64,000 bases of DNA, from contig NZ_JACRTA010000002.1 in assembly GCF_014385065.1 (NCBI RefSeq), positions 527,351-591,350 of the forward strand. Direction: 5' to 3'. The position numbers were made by a program, and so were the translations under genes. Source of the DNA: Lentihominibacter hominis (GTDB taxonomy: Bacteria; Bacillota; Clostridia; Peptostreptococcales; Anaerovoracaceae). Each line of letters starts with the position of its first letter. The stretch's first letter is position 1. Shown in pieces: positions 9,723-17,832 of the stretch. Under the pieces are notes generated by a model. The model had not been told where the DNA came from. It did not search any database and was given only the letters and a program-made list of their open reading frames with translations.

Positions 9723-12700
9723 ATGGCATTTACACATCTTCATGTACATACAGAATATAGTTTACTTGACGGAGCATCACGTATTGCTGATCTTGTCTCA
9801 CGTGCCAAGGAGTTGGGAATGGATTCTGTAGCTATAACCGATCACGGAGTGATGTTCGGCGTTATTGATTTTTACAGAGAATGTTTGAAAGAAGGCATAA
9901 AGCCTGTCATAGGCTGTGAAGTTTATACGGCGGCAAGAACATTGTTTGACAAGGATTCAGAGAAAGATAAGCATATGGGACATTTGGTTCTTTTGGCTGA
10001 AAACAATAAAGGCTACAGAAATCTTATGAAAATAGTGTCAGAAGGATACCGCCATGGATTTTATTATAAGCCGAGAATAGATAAGAACGTTCTCAGGAAG
10101 TATAGCGAAGGGATAATAGCTTTATCTGCCTGCCTTGCCGGAGAGATACAGCATAGGCTTCTCAATGGGGATTATGATGGGGCCAGAAGAGAGGCTCTTG
10201 AGATGCGCGATATATTCGGAGAGGATAATTTTTTCCTTGAGCTTCAGGATCAGGGGCTGGAAGAAGAGATGCGGATTCTTCCGGATATGAAGCGTCTTCA
10301 TAAAGAAACAGGGATTCCTTTTGTCGCCACCAATGATGTTCATTATGTAAGACAAGAGGACTCTGTGGCACAGGATGTACTCATGTGCATACAGATGGCA
10401 GCAACCATAGATGAAGAAGGCAGAATGAGATTTCCCAACGATCAGTTTTATCTGAAATCGGAAGATGAAATGAGAAAAATTTTTTCATCGATACCGGAAG
10501 CATGTGATAATACAGCTAAGATAGCAGAGCGATGTAATGTTACTTTTGAGTTTGGCAAGCTTCACTTGCCTGATTTTAAAGCTCCTGACGGAATGTCCAA
10601 CAGAGAATATCTGAGAAAATTGTGTGAAGACGGTCTGAAACAGAGATATAAAGATGCGGCTGCAGATGATATGAAGGAGCTTCAGGTAAGGCTGGATTAT
10701 GAGCTTTCTACTATAGAAAATATGGGTTATGTAGAGTATTTTCTTATAGTATGGGATTTTATAAATTATGCCAAGAACAAGGGAATAATGGTAGGTCCGG
10801 GAAGAGGATCGGCAGCAGGCAGTATAGTGGCTTATACTTTGCGTATCACGGATATAGATCCTATAAAATATGGATTGATATTTGAAAGATTTCTGAATCC
10901 GGAGAGAGTCAGCATGCCTGATATAGATATAGATTTTTGTTATGAAAGAAGAGGAGAAGTCATAGATTACGTCATAGAAAAGTATGGAGAAGATAAAGTT
11001 TCTCAGATAATTACATTCGGAACAATGAAGGCTAAACAGGCGGTCCGTGATGTGGGAAGAGTTCTAAACGTAAGCTATCCGGAGACAGATGCCATTGCTA
11101 AGGCAATACCGTTTGCCCTTAAGATGACTATAGATAAGGCATTGGAGACGAGTCCGGAACTCAAGGAAAAGTATGATAACGAGGAGACTACAAGAAAAGT
11201 CATAGATATGGCAAGGGCCGTAGAAGGTATGCCAAGGCATGCTTCTACTCATGCGGCCGGGGTTGTTATTTCCAAGGAAAGTATAGACGAATATGTGCCG
11301 CTTTATCTTGCGGATAAGGGGCTTTCTACCCAGTTTAATATGACGACTATAGAAGAACTGGGGCTTTTGAAGATGGATTTTCTCGGATTGAGGAATCTCA
11401 CTATAATCAGAGATGCTCTGGAGATGATAGAGAAAAACCATGGAGTCAAGATAGATTTTTCATCGATGGATTATGACGATGCAGATGTCTTCGATATGAT
11501 TGCAAAAGGAAACACACAGGGAATATTTCAGCTTGAAAGCGGAGGAATGACTCAATTTATGAAAAATCTCAGACCTGACTGTTTTGAAGACATAGTCGCA
11601 GGTATTTCTCTTTACAGACCGGGTCCGATGTCTTCGATTTCTACGTATATTGACAATAAAAAACATCCCGAAAACATACAATATATCCATGAGAGCCTGA
11701 AACCTATACTGTCTGTCACTTACGGCTGTCTGGTATATCAGGAACAGGTAATGCAGATTGTAAGAGATTTGGGCGGTTATTCTTATGGAAGGTCGGATCT
11801 TGTTCGTCGTGCTATGAGTAAGAAGAAGATGGATGTTATGCTGGAAGAGAAGGAATATTTTATAAATGGCAAGACAGATGAAGACGGGAATGTTGAGATT
11901 GCCGGATGTGTGAACAACGGTGTGCCGAGAGAGGCTGCTGAGGAAATATTTAACCAAATGGTAAGTTTTGCAGAATATGCTTTCAATAAATCGCATGCTG
12001 CAGCTTATGCAGTGGTTGCTTATGAAACGGGATATCTTAAGGTGCATTATCCTGTAGAATTTATGGCGGCGCTTTTGACAAGTGTAATGGGAGATCCGGA
12101 TTCGACAGCAAAATACATAAGAAACTGCAGTGAAATGGGTATAGAAGTTCTTCCGCCTGATATAAACGAAAGTCATAAGAAATTCTCTGTTTCTAACGGA
12201 AAAATAAGATTTGGACTGATGGGTGTAAAAAATGTAGGAGAAGCGCCTATCGATGCCATAATAGAAGCAAGAGAGGAAAAAGGCGAGCCGAAGGATATTT
12301 TTCAATTTATAGATAATCTTGATATCCATAAGATTAATAAAAAGGCGCTGGAGAGTCTCATAAAAGCAGGAGCACTGGATCGTCTCAATGATAACAGAGC
12401 TGCTCATATGGCTGTATATGAGCAGCTCGTGGAGTCGGCTCAGTCAAATGCCAAAAATACAATAGAAGGGCAGATAACTCTTTTTCAGATAAATGCCGAG
12501 GCTATGGAGGAAAATGAAACGGTAAAAAGACTTCCGGATGTGAAGAATTTTGAAAAAGAGATGCTTATAGCGCAGGAAAAAGAAATGCTTGGGGTATATA
12601 TCACAGAACATCCCTTGAAAGAATATGAAAAAATCATAGAGAAATCAGTTACCGTGACGGCGCAGGATTTGGCAGATGTACTGGAAAGTGAAGAAAGCGG

Positions 12701-13280
12701 TGAGAGTCACAGTTTTATCACAGATGGTATGCATGTAGTTATGGCGGGAATAATAACAGGAAAGAAAACGCTGATAACAAAAAACAACAAGATGATGGCC
12801 TTCATAGATATGGAAGATCTTTACGGAACTGTGGAAGTGGTGGTTTTCCCTAACGTATATGAAAGATACGCAAAATTTGTTTCGGAAGACAGAATAATAT
12901 CTATTTCGGGAACTATAAATTTCAAAGAAGGGGAAGTACCTAAACTTCTGGCTGACAGGATAACCGATCTTAAGGAAATAAGCGGTTTATCATCTGACAG
13001 AGAGGAGCCGAGGAAGAAAAGAATGAATTTCACCGTATCGAAACCGGAAAAAACAGAGCCTGCGGGGCTGGTGAAGATAAAGCTTCCTTCGGGTGATGTT
13101 TCTGTTATGCTGGAAGATATCAAGCAGATCATGAGAAATCATAAAGGAATGTATCAGACTATCGTATATATGCCTACAGGAGGGTCATTCAGAACTGAGC
13201 CGGAGCTGTGGGTAAACCCTGATATGGAGTTTAGAACGGCTGTCATAAATATAGTGGGAGAAGAAAATTACAAAGGCTGA
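9723..13280 (+). CDS. dnaE: DNA polymerase III alpha subunit
   Basis: Replicative family C DNA polymerase of the DnaE type. The 1185-residue protein starts with a PHP domain (HLHVHTEYSLLDGASRI, residues 4-20). The polymerase core follows, with GPGRGSAAGS near 360 and the catalytic PDIDIDF aspartates near 399-405. Next come the fingers (FVSFAEYAFNKSHAAAYA-like segment near 750), a helix-hairpin-helix region (NKKALESLIKAGALD near 880) and a C-terminal OB fold near 1000-1070. No exonuclease domain is inserted, which separates it from PolC. It is followed by pfkA after 24 bases, a pairing I recall from other Clostridia. Confidence 0.96.
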   Translation: MAFTHLHVHTEYSLLDGASRIADLVSRAKELGMDSVAITDHGVMFGVIDFYRECLKEGIKPVIGCEVYTAARTLFDKDSEKDKHMGHLVLLAENNKGYRNLMKIVSEGYRHGFYYKPRIDKNVLRKYSEGIIALSACLAGEIQHRLLNGDYDGARREALEMRDIFGEDNFFLELQDQGLEEEMRILPDMKRLHKETGIPFVATNDVHYVRQEDSVAQDVLMCIQMAATIDEEGRMRFPNDQFYLKSEDEMRKIFSSIPEACDNTAKIAERCNVTFEFGKLHLPDFKAPDGMSNREYLRKLCEDGLKQRYKDAAADDMKELQVRLDYELSTIENMGYVEYFLIVWDFINYAKNKGIMVGPGRGSAAGSIVAYTLRITDIDPIKYGLIFERFLNPERVSMPDIDIDFCYERRGEVIDYVIEKYGEDKVSQIITFGTMKAKQAVRDVGRVLNVSYPETDAIAKAIPFALKMTIDKALETSPELKEKYDNEETTRKVIDMARAVEGMPRHASTHAAGVVISKESIDEYVPLYLADKGLSTQFNMTTIEELGLLKMDFLGLRNLTIIRDALEMIEKNHGVKIDFSSMDYDDADVFDMIAKGNTQGIFQLESGGMTQFMKNLRPDCFEDIVAGISLYRPGPMSSISTYIDNKKHPENIQYIHESLKPILSVTYGCLVYQEQVMQIVRDLGGYSYGRSDLVRRAMSKKKMDVMLEEKEYFINGKTDEDGNVEIAGCVNNGVPREAAEEIFNQMVSFAEYAFNKSHAAAYAVVAYETGYLKVHYPVEFMAALLTSVMGDPDSTAKYIRNCSEMGIEVLPPDINESHKKFSVSNGKIRFGLMGVKNVGEAPIDAIIEAREEKGEPKDIFQFIDNLDIHKINKKALESLIKAGALDRLNDNRAAHMAVYEQLVESAQSNAKNTIEGQITLFQINAEAMEENETVKRLPDVKNFEKEMLIAQEKEMLGVYITEHPLKEYEKIIEKSVTVTAQDLADVLESEESGESHSFITDGMHVVMAGIITGKKTLITKNNKMMAFIDMEDLYGTVEVVVFPNVYERYAKFVSEDRIISISGTINFKEGEVPKLLADRITDLKEISGLSSDREEPRKKRMNFTVSKPEKTEPAGLVKIKLPSGDVSVMLEDIKQIMRNHKGMYQTIVYMPTGGSFRTEPELWVNPDMEFRTAVINIVGEENYKG

Positions 13281-13304
13281 AAGAGACTAAGGAAGGAAAG
13301 CGAT

Positions 13305-14264
13305 ATGAAACGGATCGGTATACTCACCAGTGGAGGAGATGCTCCGGGTATGAATGCAGCTGTACGGTCAGCTGTGAGAACAGGTATTTCCATGGGGATG
13401 GAAGTGTATGGCATAAAGAGAGGTTACGAAGGCTTGCTGGACGGAGAGATAGAAAGGATGCAGTGGCAGTCTGTAGGTGATATTCTGCAGCGTGGAGGGA
13501 CCATACTTAGGACTGCTCGCAGTGAAAGATTCAGAACAGAAGAAGGAAGAAAACATGGAGTTAATATTCTTGAAACTTTTGGAATAGAGGGGCTTGTAGT
13601 AATAGGCGGTGACGGATCTTTTAGAGGCGGATCTGAGCTTGCCGCACTCGGCATTACCGTTATGGGGGTGCCGGGGACCATAGATAACGATCTGGCATAT
13701 ACAGATTATACTATCGGTTTTGATACAGCGGTGAATACTGTTTTATCTATGATATCGAATCTCAGAGATACAGCTTCAGCTCACGAAAGAACTACTATAG
13801 TAGAGGTTATGGGAAGAGAGTGCGGAGATATAGCTCTTTATTCAGGGCTTGCCGGAGGAGCTGATGTGATTTTGCTGCCTGAGATGGAGTTTGATATAAA
13901 CTCTGTGTGCAGAAGAGTTCTCAGAGGTCAGCAGTCGGGTAAGCTTCACAGCATAATAGTTAAGGCAGAAGGCGTTGAAATAAGTTCACATCAGCTGGCT
14001 GAAACAGTGCAGGAGCGTACAGGGCGTGAAGCTCGGGCGGTTGTGCCGGGATATATACAGAGAGGAGGCACACCTACAGGACGTGACAGGATGCTTGCCA
14101 GTATGATGGCAGCAAGGGCTATTAAGCTCCTTTACGATGATGAGGAAAGCAAAGCGATAGGTACGTGCAACGATGAGATAATCGCATATGATTTGGAAGA
14201 GGCTTTGTCTATGAAGAAGCATTTCAGAGCTGATCTTTATGAAATAGCCGAGACTCTGGCATAG
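13305..14264 (+). CDS. pfkA: ATP-dependent 6-phosphofructokinase
   Basis: Phosphorylates fructose 6-phosphate in glycolysis. The 319-residue length is that of the bacterial PfkA subunit. ILTSGGDAPGMNA is at the N-terminus, GGDGSFRGG near 103, and PGTIDND near 124. The glycine in GTIDND, where PPi-dependent enzymes have lysine, points to ATP as donor. QRGGTPTGRDR near 250 completes the substrate site. The start is preceded by AAGGAAGG. It shares a transcript with dnaE and ends before a long hairpin terminator. Confidence 0.95.
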   Translation: MKRIGILTSGGDAPGMNAAVRSAVRTGISMGMEVYGIKRGYEGLLDGEIERMQWQSVGDILQRGGTILRTARSERFRTEEGRKHGVNILETFGIEGLVVIGGDGSFRGGSELAALGITVMGVPGTIDNDLAYTDYTIGFDTAVNTVLSMISNLRDTASAHERTTIVEVMGRECGDIALYSGLAGGADVILLPEMEFDINSVCRRVLRGQQSGKLHSIIVKAEGVEISSHQLAETVQERTGREARAVVPGYIQRGGTPTGRDRMLASMMAARAIKLLYDDEESKAIGTCNDEIIAYDLEEALSMKKHFRADLYEIAETLA

Positions 14265-14401
14265 ATATGATAAAAGGGGCAAAATGTGAAAAAAATGATT
14301 AAAAAGTACGGAATTGTTATAATGATTTACACTATGGCAGCTCCTGAATATAGAAAATAAAGCCGAAACAGATGATGACAACAGAATTACAGACATTAAA
14401 G

Positions 14402-14460
14402 AAAAAGGCGTCGAATTAGGGAATTGCTTAGATTTTCCTTAATTTGACAGCCTTTTTTTA
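14402..14460 (+). terminator. Terminator of dnaE-pfkA
   Basis: A long imperfect hairpin pairs AAGGCGTCGAATTAGGGAA with TTCCTTAATTTGACAGCCTT and is followed by seven T residues. Confidence 0.8.
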
Positions 14461-14497
14461 TATCTTTAGTTGCAAAGTTTTTATTATTTTATTTTAC

Positions 14498-14512
14498 CTA
14501 CATTTAATGTAG
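14498..14512. promoter_or_regulatory. Palindrome CTACATT-T-AATGTAG, candidate operator of the AEP locus
   Basis: A perfect 7-1-7 inverted repeat lies 158 bases before the RpiR-family gene. Twelve bases of it and its flank (TTTAATGTAGAA) recur exactly at 15543-15554, at the 3' end of that gene and upstream of the transporter genes. Two copies flanking a regulator gene suggest an autoregulated operator. This is inferred only. Confidence 0.45.
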
Positions 14513-14670
14513 AACAGACGGGGATTTAACCGTAAGAATCTATAATTAACAAAAGATCGTTGTTTTTTCTTTAAAACAAACCGTTATGTTGTACTGAGGA
14601 GCTGTTACGTGAACAGTTCTGTGACATGCGGAGATAAAATAGAGTTAAGTTTTGTAAGAAAGGTACATAT

Positions 14671-15552
14671 ATGAGCACGGAATTTATTATCAAGATAAGA
14701 AAGAATTATTGTTTGTTTCGTCCTTCAGAAAGAAAAGTGGCAGATGAAATAATAAAAGGAGGTTTTGATCCATCTAAGCTTACTATTGAAGGACTTTCAG
14801 AGTCTGCAAAAGTAAGCCAGCCCACGGTTATACGTTTTGCAAAGGCCATGGGACTGTCTGGCTTTAAGGAAGTAAAAACAGTTTTAATGAAAGAAAGTAT
14901 TATGGCAGAAAAAGAAGAGCTTGAGATTGAAAAATCTCTTACATTTAATATTTCTCCTAAAGAAAAATTTATAGATATTCCTATGAAAGTGATAAGTGCC
15001 AGTATCAGACAAATGGAGGATACTCTGAAGAATCTGTCGGTATTTGAACTTATGAAGGCTTCAAAAATCATGTCAGCAAGCAAGCAGGTACTGATATTGG
15101 CAGCCGAAAATTCATCCGCTGCTGCGGAAGATCTGGCCAGTAAGCTTATATATTTGGGAATCAACGCTGTGTATCATCAGGATATTTACAGGCAGAGTAT
15201 GGCTGCCGGCAGCCTGACGGAGGGTGACGCAGCTGTAGGCATATCATATACGGGATATTCTTCATGCACGGTAAAAGCTTTGAGAAGAGCCGGAGATGCA
15301 GGCGCAGCAACGGTGGCAATCACAAATTTTGAAGATTCACTTATAAACAGGTATGCAGATATTATTTTATGCACAGGCAACCAACAGCATTTATACAGTA
15401 ATACGCTTTATTCAAGATGCAGCCAGCTTGCCGTAGTGGATATGATTTACTGTGGTATTCTCTCGTCAGATTATGAAAAATACTCAGAAAAAATAAAACG
15501 GCAAAGCCGTATATCGGAAGAGATCTCTTTAGAAAAAGAGCCTTTAATGTAG
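14671..15552 (+). CDS. RpiR/MurR-family transcriptional regulator
   Basis: The N-terminal 75 residues form the RpiR helix-turn-helix (LTIEGLSESAKVSQPTVIRFAKAMG). Residues about 125-260 form a SIS domain that normally binds a phosphorylated metabolite. Here the neighbours are phosphonate genes, so the ligand may be AEP, phosphonoacetaldehyde or another phosphoryl compound; this is inference. The SIS loop sequence ILAAENSSAAAEDLASKL replaces the more usual GxGxS start. It is transcribed in the same direction as the transporter genes, with 169 bases in between containing several inverted repeats, so the downstream operon may have its own promoter. Confidence 0.9.
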   Translation: MSTEFIIKIRKNYCLFRPSERKVADEIIKGGFDPSKLTIEGLSESAKVSQPTVIRFAKAMGLSGFKEVKTVLMKESIMAEKEELEIEKSLTFNISPKEKFIDIPMKVISASIRQMEDTLKNLSVFELMKASKIMSASKQVLILAAENSSAAAEDLASKLIYLGINAVYHQDIYRQSMAAGSLTEGDAAVGISYTGYSSCTVKALRRAGDAGAATVAITNFEDSLINRYADIILCTGNQQHLYSNTLYSRCSQLAVVDMIYCGILSSDYEKYSEKIKRQSRISEEISLEKEPLM

Positions 15553-15721
15553 AAAAGTTACATAAAAAACAACCGGCGGAATTCTTTAATTGACAGAAGC
15601 TTTACATATCCTTGCTTGTTTGAAGCAAAAGTAAAAGATAAAATGCAGCTGTAAGGATCAATGAACTTTGATGTGTTCATGTCATGATCATATTTTAAGA
15701 CATTTAGGAGGAAATAAAGAA
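15543..15721 (+). promoter_or_regulatory. Leader of the AEP transport operon with several inverted repeats
   Basis: Contains TTTAATGTAGAA (15543-15554), identical to half of the palindrome upstream of the regulator, within ATGTA-N7-TACAT (15547-15563). It also has TTGACA (15590-15595) without an obvious -10 box, TTGCTT-N5-AAGCAA (15612-15628) and ATGAAC-N8-GTTCAT (15661-15680). These are plausible regulator sites between the RpiR-type gene and the operon it may control. Confidence 0.45.
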
Positions 15722-16786
15722 ATGAAGAAGAAATTACTCAGCGTTCTTTTATCTGTGACAGTTTTAGCTTCGGCTCTGTCATTTACGGCATGTTCCGATA
15801 AAGATAAAAACGGAAATACAGATGAAAAGGCCACGGAGGGAGAGTTAACAGTATATACAGCTCTGGAAGACGAGCAGGTCAGTACGTATTTGGAAGATTT
15901 TAATAAGAAGTACCCTGATATAAAAGTGAATGTTGTACGTGAATCTACGGGAATAATCACCGCTAAGCTGATTGCAGAAAAAGACAATCCGCAGGCTGAC
16001 GTTGTCTGGGGAACAGCCGCTTCATCTATGATGGTGCTGGATGATCAAGGGGGGCTTAAAGGGTATGCTCCCGAGGGAGTAGAGAGAATTCTTCCGGAAT
16101 TCAAGTCGGATAAAGACACTCCTACGTGGGTAGGCATAGATGCGTGGGAAACTGCAATCGTAGTGAATACGGAAGAGGCTGAAAAGCTCAATTTGCCTGA
16201 GATAAAATCATATGATGATTTGCTGGATCCAGCTTTTAAAGGTCATATAGTAATGTCAAATCCCAATTCATCAGGGACAGGGTTCCTTACAGTGTCAGCT
16301 GTTTTGCAGCTTATGGGTGAAGATGAGGGCTGGGAGTATCTGGATAAGCTTGATGAAAATATAGCTATGTATACTCATTCAGGGTCCAAACCTGCAAAGA
16401 TGGCATCGTCAGGAGAATGTGCAGTAGGAATAAGCTTTGGATATGCCGGACTCAGCCAGAAAGAGGATGGGGCTCCTGTAGAGGTAATCTTCCTTGAGGA
16501 AGGGTCAGGCTGGGATCTTGAAGCTAATGCACTGATTAATAAGGACGAGATAAACCCTGTGGCTTATACATTCCTTGACTGGGCTATTTCCGACAGCGCC
16601 ATGGCTCTTTATAAAGAGAATTATCCTATAATAACTACAAATGACGTAGGCGAATACGAAGGATACGAGGGAGACCCTTTAGAGCAGCTGATAGAAAATG
16701 ATTTCTCATGGGCAGCCTCAAGCAGAGACGATATTCTGAAAACATGGATGGAAAAGTATGATGCTAAGTCAGAAGCTGAGGAGTAG
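15722..16786 (+). CDS. ABC transporter substrate-binding lipoprotein, probably for 2-aminoethylphosphonate
   Basis: Extracytoplasmic solute receptor of an iron/AEP/polyamine-type ABC system. The start at 15722 follows AGGAGG and gives a lipoprotein signal peptide: KKK, a hydrophobic core, then the lipobox SFTAC with the lipidated Cys near residue 22. The mature protein begins with a charged linker, then LTVYTALEDEQ, typical of the SBP class that includes ferric-iron FbpA-like and AEP receptors. Substrate assignment rests on the adjacent phnW and phnX genes; iron is the alternative for the fold alone. At 354 residues it is of normal size. Confidence 0.88.
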   Translation: MKKKLLSVLLSVTVLASALSFTACSDKDKNGNTDEKATEGELTVYTALEDEQVSTYLEDFNKKYPDIKVNVVRESTGIITAKLIAEKDNPQADVVWGTAASSMMVLDDQGGLKGYAPEGVERILPEFKSDKDTPTWVGIDAWETAIVVNTEEAEKLNLPEIKSYDDLLDPAFKGHIVMSNPNSSGTGFLTVSAVLQLMGEDEGWEYLDKLDENIAMYTHSGSKPAKMASSGECAVGISFGYAGLSQKEDGAPVEVIFLEEGSGWDLEANALINKDEINPVAYTFLDWAISDSAMALYKENYPIITTNDVGEYEGYEGDPLEQLIENDFSWAASSRDDILKTWMEKYDAKSEAEE

Positions 16787-16828
16787 TAAATTCTCTTCAG
16801 CCGGAGAAAAGAAGGGAGAATAAGACAT

Positions 16829-17830
16829 ATGTTTTTATCTATTCAAAATGTTAATAAAAGCTTCGGCGATCAGACAGTGTTAAAGGACGTATCGGTGGAT
16901 ATAGAAAAGGGAGAAATGGTGAGCATTTTAGGTCCTTCCGGCTGCGGCAAGACTACATTGCTTAAGATAATAGCAGGGCTTGAGCAGCCATCGGGCGGAA
17001 AAATTGTGATAAACGGAAGAGACTGTACTAAACTGCCTCCTTCAAAGCGAAATTTTGGGATAGTGTTTCAGTCCTATGCACTGTTTCCCAATATGACAGT
17101 AGAGCAAAATATAATGTTCGGACTCAAAGAGCAGAAGGCCTTAAGCAAGGAGGAAAGACGTTCAAGATGTGAAGAAGTGATACGAATGGTGGATCTTGAG
17201 GGTCACAGGAAAAAATATCCGTCACAACTTTCGGGTGGGCAGCAGCAAAGAACAGCTTTGGCAAGAGCTATAGCTCTTAAGCCGGAATATCTTCTCCTTG
17301 ACGAACCACTGTCGGCTCTTGATGCCAAAGTAAGGGTAAAGCTTAGAACCGAGATATGCCACATACAGAAAAAGCTGGGAATAACCACTATCATGGTTAC
17401 CCATGACCAGGAAGAAGCGCTGACCATGGCTGATAAGATCGTTGTAATGAATAACGCTCAGGTAGAACAGATCGGTACACCTCATGAGATTTATAACGAT
17501 CCGAAAACTATATTTGTAGCCAATTTTATAGGAACCATGAATCTTTACAGAGCAAGCGACGGAGAGATGCTTGGTGTAAGACCTGAGAAAATAGGTATAT
17601 CAAGAGAAATTTCTAATTCCGGAGCAGAGAGCTGGGAGGGCAGGGTAAAAGAAGTAGAATTCAGAGGCCCTCTTACAAGAGTATACGGAGAGCTTACTTC
17701 AAAGGATCCTATCTGTGTGGATATATCATCGGAGACTGTAAAGAAGCTGGCGCTTCGTTCAGAGGATGAGATATTTTTTCAGATACCCAAAACAGGCATT
17801 CTGAGATATGTCAATAATGAGGTGGGTTGA
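16829..17830 (+). CDS. ABC transporter ATP-binding protein (AEP uptake)
   Basis: ATPase energising the putative AEP importer. The 333-residue protein has Walker A GPSGCGKTT (about 36-44), Q-loop FQSYALFPN, signature LSGGQQQR near 137, Walker B YLLLDEPLSALD and the H-loop VTHDQ. After residue 235 a TOBE-like domain follows (LGVRPEKIGI), as in PotA-type importers. The gene is preceded by GAAGGGAG. Its stop codon lies just before the permease start, and GAGGTGG at the end of this gene serves the next one. Confidence 0.93.
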   Translation: MFLSIQNVNKSFGDQTVLKDVSVDIEKGEMVSILGPSGCGKTTLLKIIAGLEQPSGGKIVINGRDCTKLPPSKRNFGIVFQSYALFPNMTVEQNIMFGLKEQKALSKEERRSRCEEVIRMVDLEGHRKKYPSQLSGGQQQRTALARAIALKPEYLLLDEPLSALDAKVRVKLRTEICHIQKKLGITTIMVTHDQEEALTMADKIVVMNNAQVEQIGTPHEIYNDPKTIFVANFIGTMNLYRASDGEMLGVRPEKIGISREISNSGAESWEGRVKEVEFRGPLTRVYGELTSKDPICVDISSETVKKLALRSEDEIFFQIPKTGILRYVNNEVG

Positions 17831-17832
17831 TT

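Larger units (their letters stand above)
14265..14670 (+). other. Non-coding stretch between pfkA and the RpiR-type regulator gene
   Basis: This 406-base gap holds the pfkA terminator (14402-14460), a 15-base palindrome at 14498-14512, a TATAAT at 14541-14546 without a clear -35 box, and a small inverted repeat GAAC-A-GTTC at 14611-14619. An ORF of 24 codons (GTG 14286 to 14360) is present, but I could not support it as a gene. Confidence 0.5.

Noticed and set aside
11460..12407. 315-codon minus-strand ORF inside dnaE
   Set aside because: It lies opposite the conserved dnaE frame and has Cys/His/Tyr-rich shadow composition; the same holds for other long reverse frames within glyQS, era and ribE.
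14286..14360. 24-codon ORF with GTG start after AAAAGGGG
   Set aside because: It is very short, shows no family features and lies between pfkA and its terminator. A second frame nearby (ending at about 14440) reads equally well, so neither can be supported.
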